This document shows, one piece after another, positions 63,926-64,000 of a stretch of 64,000 bases of DNA. Below the pieces are notes generated by a model, which was given only the letters and a program-made list of their open reading frames with translations, did no database searches and was not told where the DNA came from. Source of the DNA: Bacteroidales bacterium (GTDB lineage: Bacteria; Bacteroidota; Bacteroidia; Bacteroidales; F082); contig JAEEII010000184.1 in assembly GCA_016281295.1 (NCBI GenBank), forward strand, positions 8,228 through 72,227, written 5' to 3'. The position numbers and the translations under genes are program-made. The first letter of the stretch is position 1. Every line of letters begins with the position of its first letter.

Positions 63926-64000
63926 CCGCCGCGTCGGGGCGAAAAATTCCCGTCTGTAACCCGCTGTCAATCAGCGATGAGAAAAATTTTTGAAAAAAAA

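Overview
The window looks like a chromosomal segment of an uncultured Bacteroidales (Bacteroidota) bacterium. Evidence: several secreted proteins end in type IX secretion (T9SS) C-terminal sorting domains; BspA-type leucine-rich repeat proteins are present; promoters follow the Bacteroidota pattern (TTG, about 19 bp, then TAnnTTTG) at rnpB, gyrB, guaB, tRNA-Asp and mscL; ribosome binding sites are weak; and the gene neighbourhoods (rsfS-ftsH-LUD, a chain of parvulin-type chaperones next to a MoxR ATPase, an alpha-2-macroglobulin beside PBP1C) fit Bacteroidota.

Layout. 1-3.7 kb: two BspA-like LRR surface proteins, the first cut by the window edge. 3.8-4.35 kb: a ribbon-helix-helix antitoxin and YafQ-like toxin lying directly against a queuosine-precursor operon, queF-queC-queD-queE (4.36-6.66 kb). 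6.67-10.45 kb (minus): an RsmI-like methylase, dnaA, a YigZ/IMPACT protein and an EamA transporter. 10.5-14.0 kb: prmC converging on a T9SS subtilase. 14.06-14.43 kb: RNase P RNA. 14.5-30.4 kb: a TPR protein and outer-membrane barrel, gyrB, an alpha-2-macroglobulin lipoprotein with PBP1C, then guaB. 30.4-35.7 kb: three periplasmic SurA/parvulin-type proteins and a MoxR ATPase. 35.7-39.4 kb (minus): a small HTH regulator with a long structured leader, then the operon rsfS-ftsH-LUD. 39.6-45.1 kb: a KdsC-like phosphatase, Maf, SurE, a small membrane protein, LpxB and ComEC. 45.2-47.4 kb: tRNA-Asp, prfC and mscL.

47.5-64 kb is the accessory end. It holds one intact AAA/DUF4143 ATPase, at least four broken remnants or scars of relatives, distinctive paired direct repeats in front of those ATPases, a candidate unannotated two-hairpin small RNA, and a cluster of very large mosaic secreted proteins. 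These proteins share InlB-type repeats, a module beginning HWTP, and a GWNWIS-type module. The pair (T9SS-sorted protein followed by a protein without sorting signal) occurs twice, and the second copy is partly destroyed.

The most interesting new signals are: (1) the candidate small RNA on the minus strand at about 49897-49792, two homologous hairpins with co-varying stems behind a good promoter and ending in a U-tract; (2) a terminator/antiterminator-like or invertible arrangement in the leader of the HTH gene (36103-36284); (3) helically phased paired operators in front of DUF4143 ATPases, retained even when the gene body is deleted; (4) a TA module that appears to drive queuosine genes; and (5) a repeated hairpin, GAGACGC...GCGTCTC, that is a terminator after mscL but lies inside the last codons of prmC. 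All assignments come from reading the sequence; no database search was run.
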